Positions 36,195-47,882 are shown, counted from the first letter of the stretch. The stretch is DNA of 64,000 nt from Tricholoma matsutake (GCA_026075535.2 AP026540.1:11098001-11162000); one strand, 5' to 3'. Translations and numbers: made by a program. The notes: a model not told the origin generated them from the letters alone.

Positions 36195-39100
36195 AGGTTT
36201 CCCCATTGGTGACCCAGAATTGTTACAATGTATTAGTATCCGAGGAAACCCAGAGTAAATCAGAAAAGGAAATCGAGGAGGAGTACAACGGTTATGAATC
36301 ACGTGACCAAGAAAATTGCTGAGCACTATTTCCGAAAACCCCTAAATTCTTTATTCACTCTGCGCAAATAGAACCAGAAATCACCTTGACTGTGGGATTG
36401 AAGACAGTGGACACGCATGCAGCTATTGATGTGGAAGCATTGCTTGATAGTGGTGCTACAGGATTATTTATTAATCGATCCTTAATTACCAGAAACGGTA
36501 TTAACACATGCAAGCTGGCGCAACCTATAATGGTGTACAATATTGACGGAACAGTCAATCATGGAGGAACTATCAAGGAGGAGGTGACTATGGTACTAAA
36601 GTATCAGGAGCATCAGGAGCGAGCCATATTTGAAGTGTGCAATCTTGGGAAAACCAATCTAATAATAGGATGTCCGTGGTTATGGAAGCATAATCCCAAA
36701 ATTGATTGGAAAACTGGGAAAGTACAAATGACTCGTTGTCCTAAGGAATGTAATGTGTATGGGAGGAAGATGAAGAAGGAAAAAAGGAAAAAGAAAGAGA
36801 AAGAACGTCCGAGAAAGTATTCTGTTATGATGGAGGAAGTGGAGGATGAGGAAATGCCAAATGGGGAAGTTCCGATCATGATCGAGAAAGAAGAGCAGAA
36901 GCAAACCTTTAGAACAATTCATGGAGGACAGTCATGGGACAAGAATATTGTGAAGGTGGAGAAGCCAGTGGAGGAATGGGTGCCAAAAGTGTATCATGAA
37001 CATCTGTCAGTGTTCCAGAAGAAGGAGTCTGAGCAAATGCTGGTGTGGAAGCCATGGGATCATGCAATTGAGATGAAGCCAGGGTTTGTGCCGAAGAAGT
37101 CGAAGGTATATCCGTTATCTCCGATGGAACAAGAAGAAGTGGATGCGTTCCTGAAGGAGCAATTGCGCAAAGGATACATACAACCTTCGAAATCACCACA
37201 GACATCACCAATATTCTTCGTGCCAAAGAAAGACCAAAGGAAGAGGATGTGTACAGATTATAGGTATTTGAATGAGTGGACAGTGAAGAACGTGTACCCC
37301 CTGCCGTTGATCTCAGAAATAATTGACAAGGTGGGAAAAGCCAAGGTCTTTACAAAATTGGATTTACAATGGGGATACAACAATGTACGAATAAAGAAAG
37401 GAGATGAGTGGAAGGCAGCATTTGCCACGCGTCAAGGATCCTTTGAGCCGCTTGTCATGTTTTTTGGGATGACTAATAGTCCCCTGACCTTTCAAAATAT
37501 GATGAATGACATTTTCAAGGACGTAATAGACAAAGGCGTGGTAATAATATTTATTGACGACATTCTGATATTCACGGAGGATGAAGAAAATCATGAGGCG
37601 ATAGTACAGGAGGTGTTATGGAGGTTGGCGGAGAATGATCTATTTTTGAAACCAGAGAAGTGTGTGTTTGGGGCAAGCGAGATTGAGTTCCTAGGATTAT
37701 TGATCGGCCCTGATGGGATCAAAATGGATCCGATCAAGGTACAGGCGATCACAGATTGGCTTGCACCCACCCGTGTCAAGGAGGTTCAAGCCTTCTTGGG
37801 ACTCGCAAATTATTATTGTCGCTTTGTGCACAATTTTTCTAAAATTGCTGCACCCTTACATAACCTTATGCAAAAAGGAGTAGTATGGAGGTGGGGAGAG
37901 CAGCAGCGGACAGCGTTTGAGGAGTTGAAGAGGAAGTTTGTGGAGGGACCAATATTAGCCCCAGTAGATTTCACATGCCCTTTGCGAGTGGAATCCGATG
38001 CATCCAATTTTGCTACTGGAGTGGCATTATCAATGCTGTGCGAAGATGACAAATGGCATCCTTGTGCATACTTGTCAAAAGGGTTGAATGATGTGGAGAG
38101 GAATTATGATGTGCATGACAAAGAGATGTTGGGGATAATACGAGCATTGGAGGCGTGGAGGCATTATTTGGAGGGATGTACGCATGAGATTGAGATCTGG
38201 ATGGATCATCAAAATCTGCAATACTTCATGTCCGCAAAAAAGCTTAATTGCCAGCAAGCGCATTGGGCACTATTCCTATCACGTTTCAACTTTCACTTGG
38301 TCCACAAAGTGGGAAGCTTAATGAGGAAAGCAGATGCATTATCCAGACGTATCGATCATGAAAGGGGGGTGGAGGAGGACAATAAAAATGTTACCTTACT
38401 CAAACCCAAATACTTTTGCATTTGCGCTATGCGTCAAGGGCATCTATTAATAGATAGCTCGGAAATGGAAATGTTGTCTAAAATTAGACAATGTTCGGAA
38501 ATGGATGATGAAGTAGTGGAAGCCGTGAAAGCTCTGAAGGGAGAGAAGAAAGGTAATATCAAAGGAGATGAATGGGCTGAGGAACAAGGGTTGGTGTTGT
38601 TTTGAGGAAAAGTGTATGTACCAAAGGATCAGGATTTGCGAAGGGAGATCATCCAGTTACATCACAATACGCTGATTGCCGGACACCCAGGAAGATGGAA
38701 GACGTTGGAATTAGTAATGAGAAATTATTGGTGGCCTGGAATTTCGAAGTATGTGTTGGGGTATGTGGATGGATGTGATACGTGCATGAGGGGGAAGAAA
38801 TTTCCAGAGAAACCTGCAGGAAAATTAATGCCAAACCCTATACCTAAAGCACCGTGGCGAGATATATCTGTGGATTTTATTACCAGATTACCCGAGGCTC
38901 AAGGGTACGATGCAATATTCGTAGTATGCGACCGCTTTACAAAGGAGGTCCATATTATTCCTACTACTACAGAAACCTCATCATTGGGCTTGGCACGCCT
39001 CTATCTAAATCAGGTATGGCGGTTACATGGGTTACCTGATACCATTATCTCCGATCGCGGACCACAATTTGCTTCCACGTTTATGTGAGAACTAAACAAC

Positions 39101-40015
39101 ATATTGGGAATTCAAACTAAATTATCTACAGCATATCACCTGCAGACTGATGGGCAGACAGAGAGAATGAATCAGGAGTTGGAGCAGTACCTACGTATGT
39201 TTGTCAACTACTGACAAACCAACTGGCCCGAATGGTTGGCAATTGCCGAATTTTCCCACAATAACAAATTCCATTTGGCTACTCGTATGTCACCCTTTTT
39301 CGCGAATTATGGATATCATCCTCGCATGGGAGTAGAACCCAGAAGGGAAGTCAAAGTACAGTCAGTAGAAAACTTTGTATCTAAGATGCAAAAGGTACAA
39401 GAGGAAGCAGAGGCGGCATTGAAGAAAGCATGTGATGACATGATGCGACACGCGGATTGTACTCGAGCACGTGCTCCAGAGTACAAAGTTGGTGACTTGG
39501 TATGGCTAAGTACCAAGGACCTAAATATTCCATGACCTTTGAGGAAACTTACGGAAAAACAAGTTGGCCCATATGCGATCTCTAAAGTAATCTCGCCTAA
39601 TGCGGTAGTGCTAAAATTACCCTGATCATTCAAGATTGATCCCGAGATTAATGTATCCTGCCTACGCCCTTACCGCCCACCCACTATTCCTGGCCAACAA
39701 ACTACTCCACAACCTCTGATAATAGTAGAAGGTGCTCCAGAATACATAGTTGAAGAAATTCTAGACTCACGTCTTCGATGGAACAAATTGGAGTTCTTAA
39801 TAAAGTGGAAAAACTATACCGACAAAAATAATTTGTGGGAACCCGAAGAGAATTGTAAGCGAGCGCGTAACGCGATCGCCCAATTCTTTAAACGTAATCC
39901 GAATGCTCCGCGTCGCATTGCGAGAATGGTGTATGAGGGGATGAAATTCCGGCCTTACCAAAATTTCACAGAGGGGACAAACATAATATTTTCTCACCTG
40001 GAAGTCGAGGCATAA
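36140..40015 (+). pseudogene. Element A pol (protease, RT, RNase H, integrase, chromodomain)
   Basis: Protease active site ALLDSGATGLFINRS near 36436. RT palm has VYPLPLISEIIDKV, FTKLDLQWGYNNVRI and the catalytic IIFIDDILIFT (FIDD). RNase H has RVESDASNFATGVALS and DVHDKEMLGII. Integrase has the HHCC zinc site (HHN...AGHPGRW...CDTC) and a DDE core: SVDFITRLPEAQGYDAIF, IISDRGPQFAS and the Glu of [12 protein letters not shown]. The chromodomain (YIVEEILDSRLRWNKLEFLI, then KWKNYTDKNNLWEPEENC) lies at 39749-39860, and the frame ends at TAA 40013-40015. Interrupting stops, all TGA: 36320, 38603, 39086, 39212, 39533 and 39623. Each stands at a plausible Arg. Confidence 0.92.
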
Positions 40016-40026
40016 AAGGGGGGTAA

Positions 40027-40426
40027 TGTTAGGAAACCACCCCATTACCTAATAAAATTTCATTTTATTTATTATGTTGAATTACACTACATGACGCCAA
40101 ATGACGCTACACTTTGATAGCATGAGAATTTTATTTCGCACGCATCAAAATGTACGCGCATGTACGAGTGTGTCGGTAACAACAATGTACAATATGTGTA
40201 ACATAGTATATAAACCCTAAATATATGCCTAGGGGACCGGAGTTGTGTTCTCTTAGGTATTCCACCTATGTTTTTGGTGTGAAAGGCCTATCTCAACAAA
40301 CTCACCTATTAATAACCCCTCGCATCAAAACCATCAATTCCCCCATCACGAGCACAGATCCCACCCCCTTCTTGTAGAGAGAACCCGCATGGTCTTAGCT
40401 AGCAGATAGTGGGTGTCACCCTAACA
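40027..40426 (+). repeat. Element A 3' LTR, 400 bp
   Basis: Same length as the 5' LTR. It is preceded by the polypurine tract AAAAGGGGGG at about 40014-40023, the primer for plus-strand DNA synthesis. Confidence 0.92.
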
Positions 40427-40431
40427 CTTTC
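40427..40431. repeat. Element A target-site duplication, right
   Basis: CTTTC, matched at 34205-34209. Confidence 0.8.
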
Positions 40432-41340
40432 CAAGTAGCAATCATTATGATGCCAAGTCATCCTCTGATCATCAGCCTAAAGAATTCCAGTGTAGCATGC
40501 ACACTTTCACATTAATAACACAAGGGAGATAAGCCTGGAGAATCTTTAGCTGCATTGGGATGAGCAAGTGAGGTGGGTACCAAATTATGTTCATGATGGG
40601 CCCGCTGGTGCACAGTTTTGGAGAAAAGCTGAATGGAACAGTGGACCAAATCACCAGAATGAAACTCTATGAACAGGGGATGTCAGGTTCTCGACAAAGT
40701 GACTGTAGATCCGATACATGCCATTCCACTGTCTGCCACCTTCCTTCTCTAAGTATGACATACAAATGGTGGGCTCGTTGTCAAACTGTGCCACCCACGA
40801 GCAGACACAGATACTATCTAATGCCTCCTCCCCTGTGATGATGCCATTAAGAGCTGAGATTTGTGCTGCAAAAAAAATCTTGCATGCCCTTTGTGACGAA
40901 ACGACTGGGTGCACATAGGCTGAAATGGTTTCTACTCTAAATGTTGTTTACAAAGGACAGAAGATGTAGACTGATCTGCACTCACTAGGTGATGATCGCT
41001 TCCCACAAGCCATGCCTCAAACAAGTTGCTCGAGTGAACCTCCCCTACCTCAAACACACAAATTCCCAAAGTTTCTCTTCTCACATAAGGTACCCAGCCT
41101 GTTCGTGCATCGGCATGAGAGCTGCATTCAAAGATTGAAGTAATGTTGGGGTCTGCCAGTGCTTGTCCGGACGACATCAGCTGAAGTTGGAACAGACTGT
41201 AAGGGTCTCGCTGCATTGGGCGGCATGATCTGAATTGGCATACATCTTAAGTAAGGAGCGCAGTCTCAGAAGCACCTTTCCCTTGACTCGATTGGATTAG
41301 GGGACTTTGCACTTGCTTTTAAATGGTTCCTTGATTCAGA
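40432..41340. other. No recognisable gene
   Basis: Between element A and the next remnant there are only short broken frames on both strands (for example - strand 40932-41216, reading RETLGICVFEVGEVHSSNLF). I do not recognise any of them. Confidence 0.35.
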
Positions 41341-41341
41341 A

Positions 41342-42261
41342 GCCTGGGACATTATGAACCCTTTCATTACCGGATCAGCTACTGTGCTTTGCGTCTTCAA
41401 CCTCATCATGCAGTACTGTGATATTTTAACAGTACTTCAGCTGGGGCGAGCATCATTGTCCACTCAGAAGGTGGCAAATATGGTCTTGAAGCGCCATATC
41501 AGACAATCTTTGCAGAAGTATCTCAATACCAGTGGTATGTCATTGCCGTAGTACTGGACACTCCCTGACTTATATACCATAGATTTGGTAGTCAATTTTC
41601 TCTTGGCGATGCAAAGCTCAGACACTGTAGTCTACGCATCTTTTGCACTGTGGATATTAATTGGTGATCAAGGGAAAGGATGGGTGCCAAACAACCTGAA
41701 CATCGCCATTCCAAAGGGGAAAGTGAAACCACTCTCAGTGTTACTGTCAGCTCAGGGATACCAGGAAGAGCATTATGGGGTGGGATGGCAGTGGGAACAG
41801 TCTGTGAGGACATATATATCCACTTTGTGCATCCGGTGTTGCATTGAACAGTTGTTCTGTGTGAGAGCACCACTTGGACAGTCTTGCCCATGGTTTTATC
41901 AGCATCCTCGACGGCCTCTATGATTGCAGTCACTCCTCACCATGTGTTTACATTTTATCCTAAATTACTTTTCTCTCACCAGGCAGTAGCAGGATATCGT
42001 GTACCAAAAGATGGTGCATGTTTGCTTCATCTTCAGAGAGGGTTCATGCTGACTGCTGACACTACCGACTGGGTGATGCCATGTGGGTTTGCTTGTCCTG
42101 CACTGACATGAAGGATGAGGGGGGTAAGAGGGATCCAGATACTCACTTGGAATGAAGACGGAGAGGAGGGAACTAAATTGGAAAAGCACACAATCAAGTG
42201 GAGGATTGGAACTACTTGTCAGAACATTTGGTGTCCTTTGTTTGGCCAGAAAGCCGTGTAG
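41342..42261 (+). pseudogene. Nucleotidyltransferase-like family remnant with F-box-like N terminus
   Basis: Plus-strand pieces reading MQYCDILTVLQLGRAS (F-box-like helices), then TVVYASFALWILIGD and GKGWVPNNLNIAIPKGKVKP, then after a frame change near 41780 IHFVHPVLH, a TGA near 41849 and TVVLCESTTWTVLPMVLSAS, then STASMIAVTPHHVFTFYPKL. The tail reads GIQILTWNEDG then KWRIGTTCQNIWCPLFGQKA. The order GS-x-x-L, GxGW-x-P, D-L-D-I, STASM, VTP and FYP is one I associate from memory with an Agaricomycete family of unknown role. The DLDI-like pair reads NLNI here, losing both acidic residues. Several frame breaks: a dead copy. Confidence 0.45.
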
Positions 42262-42310
42262 ACAGAATGGCAAGATAACTGAATCAGAATCTATTGTAAA
42301 TACCCAAGGG

Positions 42311-42754
42311 CTACCATACTGTGAAGATTGAGAATGGATGTCGAGTCAATCGAATAGAAACTGACTTTAATACAAGCACACAGATAGTGCTGACTTCTTG
42401 CACATGAATGTCAGAAGGGTGACCACAAACGTAAATCTTGACAACCAAAATGTCACCCCTGTGATTGCGGTGGAGTGGGCTGAGACTAGAAATGAACATG
42501 TTTAAAGGGGAGAAGATAATGTCTTGGGATGTGAAAAAGATGTAAAACTGATTGCCATTTGTCGAGTTTGGATTTACCTGGTGATGGAATCTGGTGAGGT
42601 CAATGACACTATGTCTATTGTCGACACCATCAACCCATAAATCAACTGCAAGATCATCTATGGAGTTATAACTTTCCAAGCCAATATCGGTAGGCAATGG
42701 CACAATTGTAGAAGAGGGGATGTCCACGGGAAACAGCAGAGCAGCAACTACCAA
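42311..42754 (-). pseudogene. Unnamed repeat-family fragment, copy 3
   Basis: Minus-strand frame with TDIGLESYNSIDDLAVDLWV, FYIFFTSQDIIFSPLNMFIS and HRGDILVVK, the same motif order as the two plus-strand copies at 32880-33889. Its orientation is opposite and it lies beyond element A. Function unknown. Confidence 0.45.
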
Positions 42755-43167
42755 GGTCAGTGGCTATTTCAAACATAGGGAATCAGTAGAGAAAACACAG
42801 CATTGCCAGGAAAATATTGTACAGGTTTAGTCAACAATACATTTGCACAACGCTCGGCTAACCTTTGAGCAAAAAAACTGCCCGGACTGCTGCTGTACTG
42901 TCGTAAGAGAACATCTGCCATCCTTAAAGTTAAGTGAGCTCAAAGGAGAGAGGGGCGATCTGAGAATTGGTGGTATTGGCTGTGACATAAATTTTTGGAT
43001 TCAACAAACTTTTGGCTCTCAGGGATTGCAGAAGATCTGGGAGCGATCCCTGTATGCAATTTGGGACAATGTATACCCAACAACAGTCCCTTGAAATGTG
43101 CTTGGCAAACGTGCGACAAATATAATTGCAGCTTCACAAGGATGGTGTTGCAGAGAATGCATGACAG

Positions 43168-44158
43168 ATGAGGTGGAATGCGGAAGTTTCATCATGGATG
43201 AAACATGACGGATGGGGTGGAAAGTGGAGGACAGTCTTCAATAGCAACACAGATAAAGTCGAATATAGAAGAAGTGCTGTGCAGGTCTGGTTTCATGTGA
43301 GAACAGGAGGTAGCGACATAAGACAGGAAGAACTCACAAAGACATATATATTCCCCTGTGCAATGAGGTCAGATGCACTCCTATCATCCATGTCTACAAA
43401 ACACGAGGTCACTGATGTGGAGCAAGCATGGAGGTTAACTGTCTTGACTGGCTTCTTGGACAAACTGGCAGAATCTGGATGGCAGACTTGTGTTGTCTGT
43501 GACTGCATGGTATGTAAAGAAGATGTTCAGATTGTGGAGCTCGCCCATTTTGCTAGCTTCCAGAGCCTGGGAGCATTGGCTGGGAGTACGTCTGGAGGGG
43601 AGACAGTTGTGACTCATGGAATAATGCTGGCTCAGAAAGGTTTGGTGAATATGAATGGCCTTTCAGGTGGAAACGTCTGTTTGGGGTGCCTCGAGGACCT
43701 GTGAGGATGTTGCATGCCTGAGCTAGCCCTGAATGGTTCCTTTTGTCTCCATGAGATTCCCGAGGCACTTGAAGGACTCAAGTTCCTTGAGAGACTGCTC
43801 GTGTCACTGTGCTTCCATATCCAGTACACAGTAGAGGTGCAGGAGTCGAAGGACAGAAGACTGTATCTGAATGTCGCGGCAAAGCCTCTAGCTAGCACCC
43901 TCATCATATCGGGTGTGCCTGTCAAACCTACGGAGATCATGCAAATTGTACATTTGACTTCCAATGGGAAGTTGGTAGATCACATTCCACTTTCCACAAT
44001 GTTCTGAGTGTGCAGATTACGTGTGGTGGAAGCTATCAATTGGCTTCGTTCCAACAATTGATGGTATGCAGATATCGAGGTCAATGAATTGGAGATGGCA
44101 CAACTTCCACTGGATGGCATACCAGCTTGGGTGACAACACAACTTGCAGCAGAAAGGG
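43168..44158 (+). pseudogene. Second Helitron-type protein, DUF6570-like part
   Basis: Frame 43168-43704 ends GGNVCLGCLEDL, a C-x2-C pair, then a TGA at 43702-43704 and in the same frame GCCMPELALNGSFCLHEIPE and ALEGLKFLERLLVSLCF. After a further break near 44005 comes LRVVEAINWLRSNN, TGA, WYADIEVNELEMAQLPLDGI. These match, in order, the pattern of the first Helitron (CGPCSWSLRSN, stop, ALANHTFLGEVPSELQDLTF and RVRAALLWLKQHNPLYQDI). So this is a second, very diverged member of the same domain. Both internal TGA codons sit where Arg would be plausible. Confidence 0.5.
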
Positions 44159-44247
44159 GTAAGCAATCTAGAGTGTCACACTACACAGATACTGAGAAAT
44201 AATACAGGACCACTGGAGATTAAGAGAACACATAATGGGTTCATGCA

Positions 44248-45769
44248 GTGTATGCTTTTCTCTCTTTGTTTCTTGAAGGACGCTTGACTGGACATCAATT
44301 AGTCCTGGACATAACAGCGGACACGTTCCCCAAGGCATTTCCCCACATTTTCCCCAATGGAGTGATACCTTTCGATTTATCTATTACTGGACAAGCATGG
44401 GCAATGGGACGCTGGGCAATAGCTCACAGCAGCCAACGTTTTGATAATGAATTCAGCTTCTATTACCTTCTATTGGAAATGTGCCAGTGTGACAAGGTAG
44501 TCTCGGCAGTGGTGCAGTTGCCCAAGCAGTTGGAGAACACATCCTGGGATGTACACCTGAAATACTTGAATGGCATGCTCTCAAAAGTCATTGGGGGAGA
44601 CATTGACCAAGCGGTGCTCCATGCAGAGTCTGCCAGGATCTCTTGGCGTGTCAGTCAGCCAAGCTTTGTTGTCACACTGGAACCGGATGGAAAACCCATT
44701 TCAGCAACTTATGACTCATCTGGGTACCACCTGTACCTGGGAGATGTCATCCAGACACACCAGGCGACAGCAGATGAGGAAAGTCCTAGAGAGGCAGCAC
44801 GAAACTTTGATGCGTGGGCAACAGTGGTCAAATCACAGCTTCTGACAGGCAAGAATGACAACAGCTTGTTTGGAAAGAGCATGGGTTTTTTAGAAAGGGT
44901 AGAGCGGAGAGAGGGGACTGCTTTGGCCATGAAACTGCTGTTATGGGTGGAAGAGTCGCAATGGCCATTGACAGTCAGATGTGACACGGCAGCGATTTAT
45001 AAACATGGTCCATTCTGCTCATGGGATTTGGGTTATGGACTCAAACCTTGTCCTACTTCAGCGGGAGAATCTCGCCTGTGTGGACTATATCCAACAGAGG
45101 GAGTGGAAACGGGGATTGGACAAGAGATGCAATACAACTTTCATCATGGAGCCTGGGGGGCAAGGACTCCAGAGATGGTGTTGGCACTGGTGTCAGTGGA
45201 TGGATTGAAGAAATATACACAACGCGAAAGGATGGAAATGGCTATGCATGCAGTTCTGCGAGAGGCAAACTGGAGCAAGGTGGAAATGGTGAGAATGTTG
45301 AGTGACCAGGCTCAATACTATGAGTCCCATTGGTTCTTCACACTGGACGCCGAAGCTGTGAGGAGTTCATTAATGACAGAAAACAGGTATGTGGTATCCA
45401 TGTCTTTGCAGAGATGGGTTGATAGATGTTGGAAATAGTCAGCAATGGTGTGAGGCTCCTCAGGTAAGCGCCTACAAGACCAGGGAACTGGGCTTTAGGG
45501 ATTGGAATTTCCTCGAGTTCACATTGGCCGCAGAAGAAATCAATGAATTTGGATTAAGGAATCCTGTGAGCGTCCACACGTTGATGCCAAGACTCTTGGG
45601 AAAACTGCCTACAGGGAAGGATAACTCATTGGAAGCATTGGCCCTGAGATTGGGTTTGATGATGCCGTGGAGGAGTAAAAGTGATGTTATGAATAAGGCA
45701 CAAACATGGAAAGACGCTTGGGAGATCTTTGAGTATGGATATCTGGATAACAGATTTGCAGTGGAGTAG
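44248..45769 (+). pseudogene. Second Helitron-type protein: truncated Helitron_like_N and an unknown middle region
   Basis: Frame 44248-45438 opens with DTFPKAFPHIFPNGVIPFDL and RFDNEFSFYYLLLEMCQ, reminiscent of the AFP-LFP-G and RF-x4-SF blocks of Helitron_like_N. It then diverges into sequence I do not know (GYHLYLGDVIQTHQATADEE, then AARNFDAWATVVKSQLL). An overlapping frame (45389-45769) ends GLMMPWRSKSDVMNKAQTW and KDAWEIFEYGYLDNRF, similar to the FKPW-x-WxDAF region just before Helitron helicases. No HUH motif and no helicase follow. Either an internally deleted Helitron or an unrelated protein with chance similarity. Confidence 0.4.
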
Positions 45770-46677
45770 GAGATGAGGAGAGGAGAACGTGGACTTATGG
45801 AAGGACTAGGACTTTAGTTTGCATTGATCTCAGATGCTGAGGGAGCGGTAAGCAGATGTTGGACTTTAGGAATGGACATTGGACTCAGGTTTCGGTGACC
45901 TTGGACACTAAGGTCTTTGCTATCAGATTTTGTAGTAGCAGATCAAACATTGATAAAGAGGAACTGAACATTTAAGGGGACGTGCTATCCATCATCGTGC
46001 ATTGAAGGATCCAGAGGTGAAGGTTTTCCAGATTAAGTAAGGTATTGAAATGGAAAGAAGTCACATGAGCACAAAAACAACATTGTTTAAATAACTGGGT
46101 AGCGTGCCAGCGAGCGGCAGCAAAGCCCACTACTTTTGTAGTGCAAACAATGGCAAATGAGAGCACATGTTGATGGTGGGATGCGGACCACTGACTTGTC
46201 CACTTTGTATTATGTAGTTTGGCCTTTCCATTTGGATAGGGAATGTATGCTTCAGATCTATCTAAAAAGAAGGATCAAAAGAAGATTGTTGTCAACACTT
46301 TTATCACATGCCAAGCAATGAATGTGCCAGTGTTACGGTGTAGCTACTGCCAGTTACTGGACTTCAAGTTGTGAGAGGTTAGAAGAGCCTAGTAGTATAC
46401 ACTGCACTTAGTTTGTACTCCTTGGTGGACGTTCAACACTGTTCCAAATTGTCAAACAAACAGCAACCTATATTTGACATACTTGAAGGAATACAAATTA
46501 GACCTCTAATGGCATGCATAAGCTGAAGAAGATGGAAATCTATCGGTCAAAGTATCTCTATTCCACCCAGCAGCTTTTCCTTCCAGCCTACAATAGGAGT
46601 TGTGGGGGAGAAAAAACACATTACCAATGTGTCCAGAGGTCAAAGGTTCTCCTGGAGGTGGAATGGATGGCTGCCAT
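45770..46677. other. Spacer with a perfect small hairpin; no gene recognised
   Basis: About 900 bp without a supported frame. At about 46124-46139 lies a hairpin with arms CACTAC and GTAGTG and loop TTTT, like the one left of the first Helitron. A short plus-strand frame at 46514-46677 (AFLLPAYNRSCGG-like) is cut by the B1 LTR. Confidence 0.35.
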
Positions 46678-47330
46678 TGTTAAGACTATAGGTCTCAACT
46701 CAGCCTTGGCTTCGTGTGTTGCAGTTGGAGGCTTTCCAACTGTATCAGGCTTCCTGCCTTTGCTTGGGTACTTCCTCAAGTAGTCATGGCTATCCGTACT
46801 CAGAGGCTTTCTGAGTAGACCGTTCGTTCATGTATTACAGTTGGAGGCTTTCCAACTGTCGAGTTTGAGTTATCACAGCTAGGGGCTTCCTAAGCTGTCG
46901 AGTGTTCTGGTTGAGTCTAAGACCGTTGATTGAATTAGGTCAAGCTGAGTATTATACAGAGTACAACTACAGCTTATATATGGTTCTGGGACTACCTATC
47001 GTCCAATCGGAAATAGAGATCGTTGTAAAGTAAAAATAGAGAGAACAATAGAACACTAAGCCTCATGCCTAGCATGAGGCATCCGACATCACGGAGTGCT
47101 GCAGCACAGCATGTCAAAGAACAATAGAAGAAGAGCCTCATGCCAAGCATGAGGTGTCCGATGTCACAGATCTGATGTCAAGGGTCCAATGTCATGGAAT
47201 GCTGTGGCGCAGCATGTCGGTCAACAGTAGTCCGATCAGGGGGATGGGTCTCCATCAGAGTGAGTTGTTTCGAGTCAGAAGGAAAAATGAAATACCCGGT
47301 CTTGCGGGTTGTGATAGACAAATCGTAACA
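46678..47330 (-). repeat. B1 3' LTR, 653 bp
   Basis: In minus orientation it begins TGTTACGATTTG and ends GTCTTAACA, like the B2 and B3 LTRs. It holds the TATATAAG box (near 46974-46980) and five of the six family hairpins; the fifth is missing. Confidence 0.88.
46722..46897 (-). promoter_or_regulatory. Hairpin row in the B1 LTR (five of six)
   Basis: H6 at 46722-46742 through H1 at 46876-46897 read on the minus strand. H5 is absent; between H4 and H6 only a short CAGG-AAG-CCTG hairpin remains. Confidence 0.65.
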
Positions 47331-47377
47331 TCACCTCCCATCTATCTTCAAAGTCACCGACTTTGAATTACTGTCTC

Positions 47378-47882
47378 CTATCCCCTGAATTCCCCATAGG
47401 GCTCCCCAGTCATGTTCGCTATCACCTTGTCATTGAAGTCATCATACCCTGCTTCAAGGAAGTCTTGTCGCCTTTGTTTGTCCTCCCGTTCCTTCTGTCA
47501 CCTCATAGGGCAGTCAGGGCTGTAGTGCCTGGGGCCTCATTGTTTGCAATGCTTGCAAATATGTCTTTGGCAGATCAGGCCGAAGTGCCCGATCTTGTGG
47601 CAGATGAAGCATCTGGTGTTCCTCATGTGAGGAGGGGACCAGGGTGGCTGGGTCGGTTGTGGTTTGGGTTCAGGTGTAGTGAGGTCGATGATCATCAAGG
47701 GGGTGGTTGTCTGGTTGCTCGTAGAGGGGGAAGCATTGCCAGAGGCGGTGCATGTGGTGTTTTTGTTCTTCTGCTTGTTGTAGAGTGAGGTGGGTGCGGA
47801 GGGCATCGATGTTAGATGGGTCTTGTAGGAAGTGCTTGGTGAAGCGCTGTTGGGGGGGTGCAACGGGTGTCTGTTCTGCCAT
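47378..47882 (-). pseudogene. B1 extra 3' ORF with a CCHC zinc knuckle
   Basis: Lies between the pol stop (47919) and the 3' LTR. Starts MAEQTPVAPPQQRFTKHFLQ at 47882, shifts frame near 47740, continues MIIDLTTPEPKPQPTQPPWS and CFICHKIGHFGLIC (CX2CX4HX4C). A second Cys/His cluster, ICKHCKQ, TGA, GPRHYSPDCP, follows. The internal TGA at 47537 and 47498 stand at likely Arg positions, and the frame ends at TAG 47378-47380. Zinc knuckles bind single-stranded nucleic acid. B2 has a different protein in the same place. Confidence 0.6.

Larger units (their letters stand above)
34210..40426 (+). mobile_element. Ty3/gypsy chromovirus, element A, complete but inactivated
   Basis: 6217 bp with 400-bp LTRs starting TGTTAG and ending CTAACA, a 5-bp duplication CTTTC on both sides (34205-34209, 40427-40431), gag, pol (PR, RT, RNase H, IN, chromodomain) and a polypurine tract at about 40014-40023. 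Order PR-RT-RH-IN defines Ty3/gypsy; the C-terminal chromodomain defines chromoviruses. Coding frames are broken by TGA stops only. Confidence 0.92.

Noticed and set aside
36048..39625. TGA read as Arg or selenocysteine in the transposons (alternative code)
   Set aside because: Host genes in the same window end at TGA normally (phosphatase, QOR, THOC1, UBP2), sister copies carry CGA at the same codons, and other decay (frameshifts, TAA, TAG) is present. CpG decay is simpler.
34210..40426. Element A as an endogenous virus with an envelope gene
   Set aside because: No env-like frame lies between the chromodomain and the 3' LTR. The polypurine tract follows the pol stop directly.
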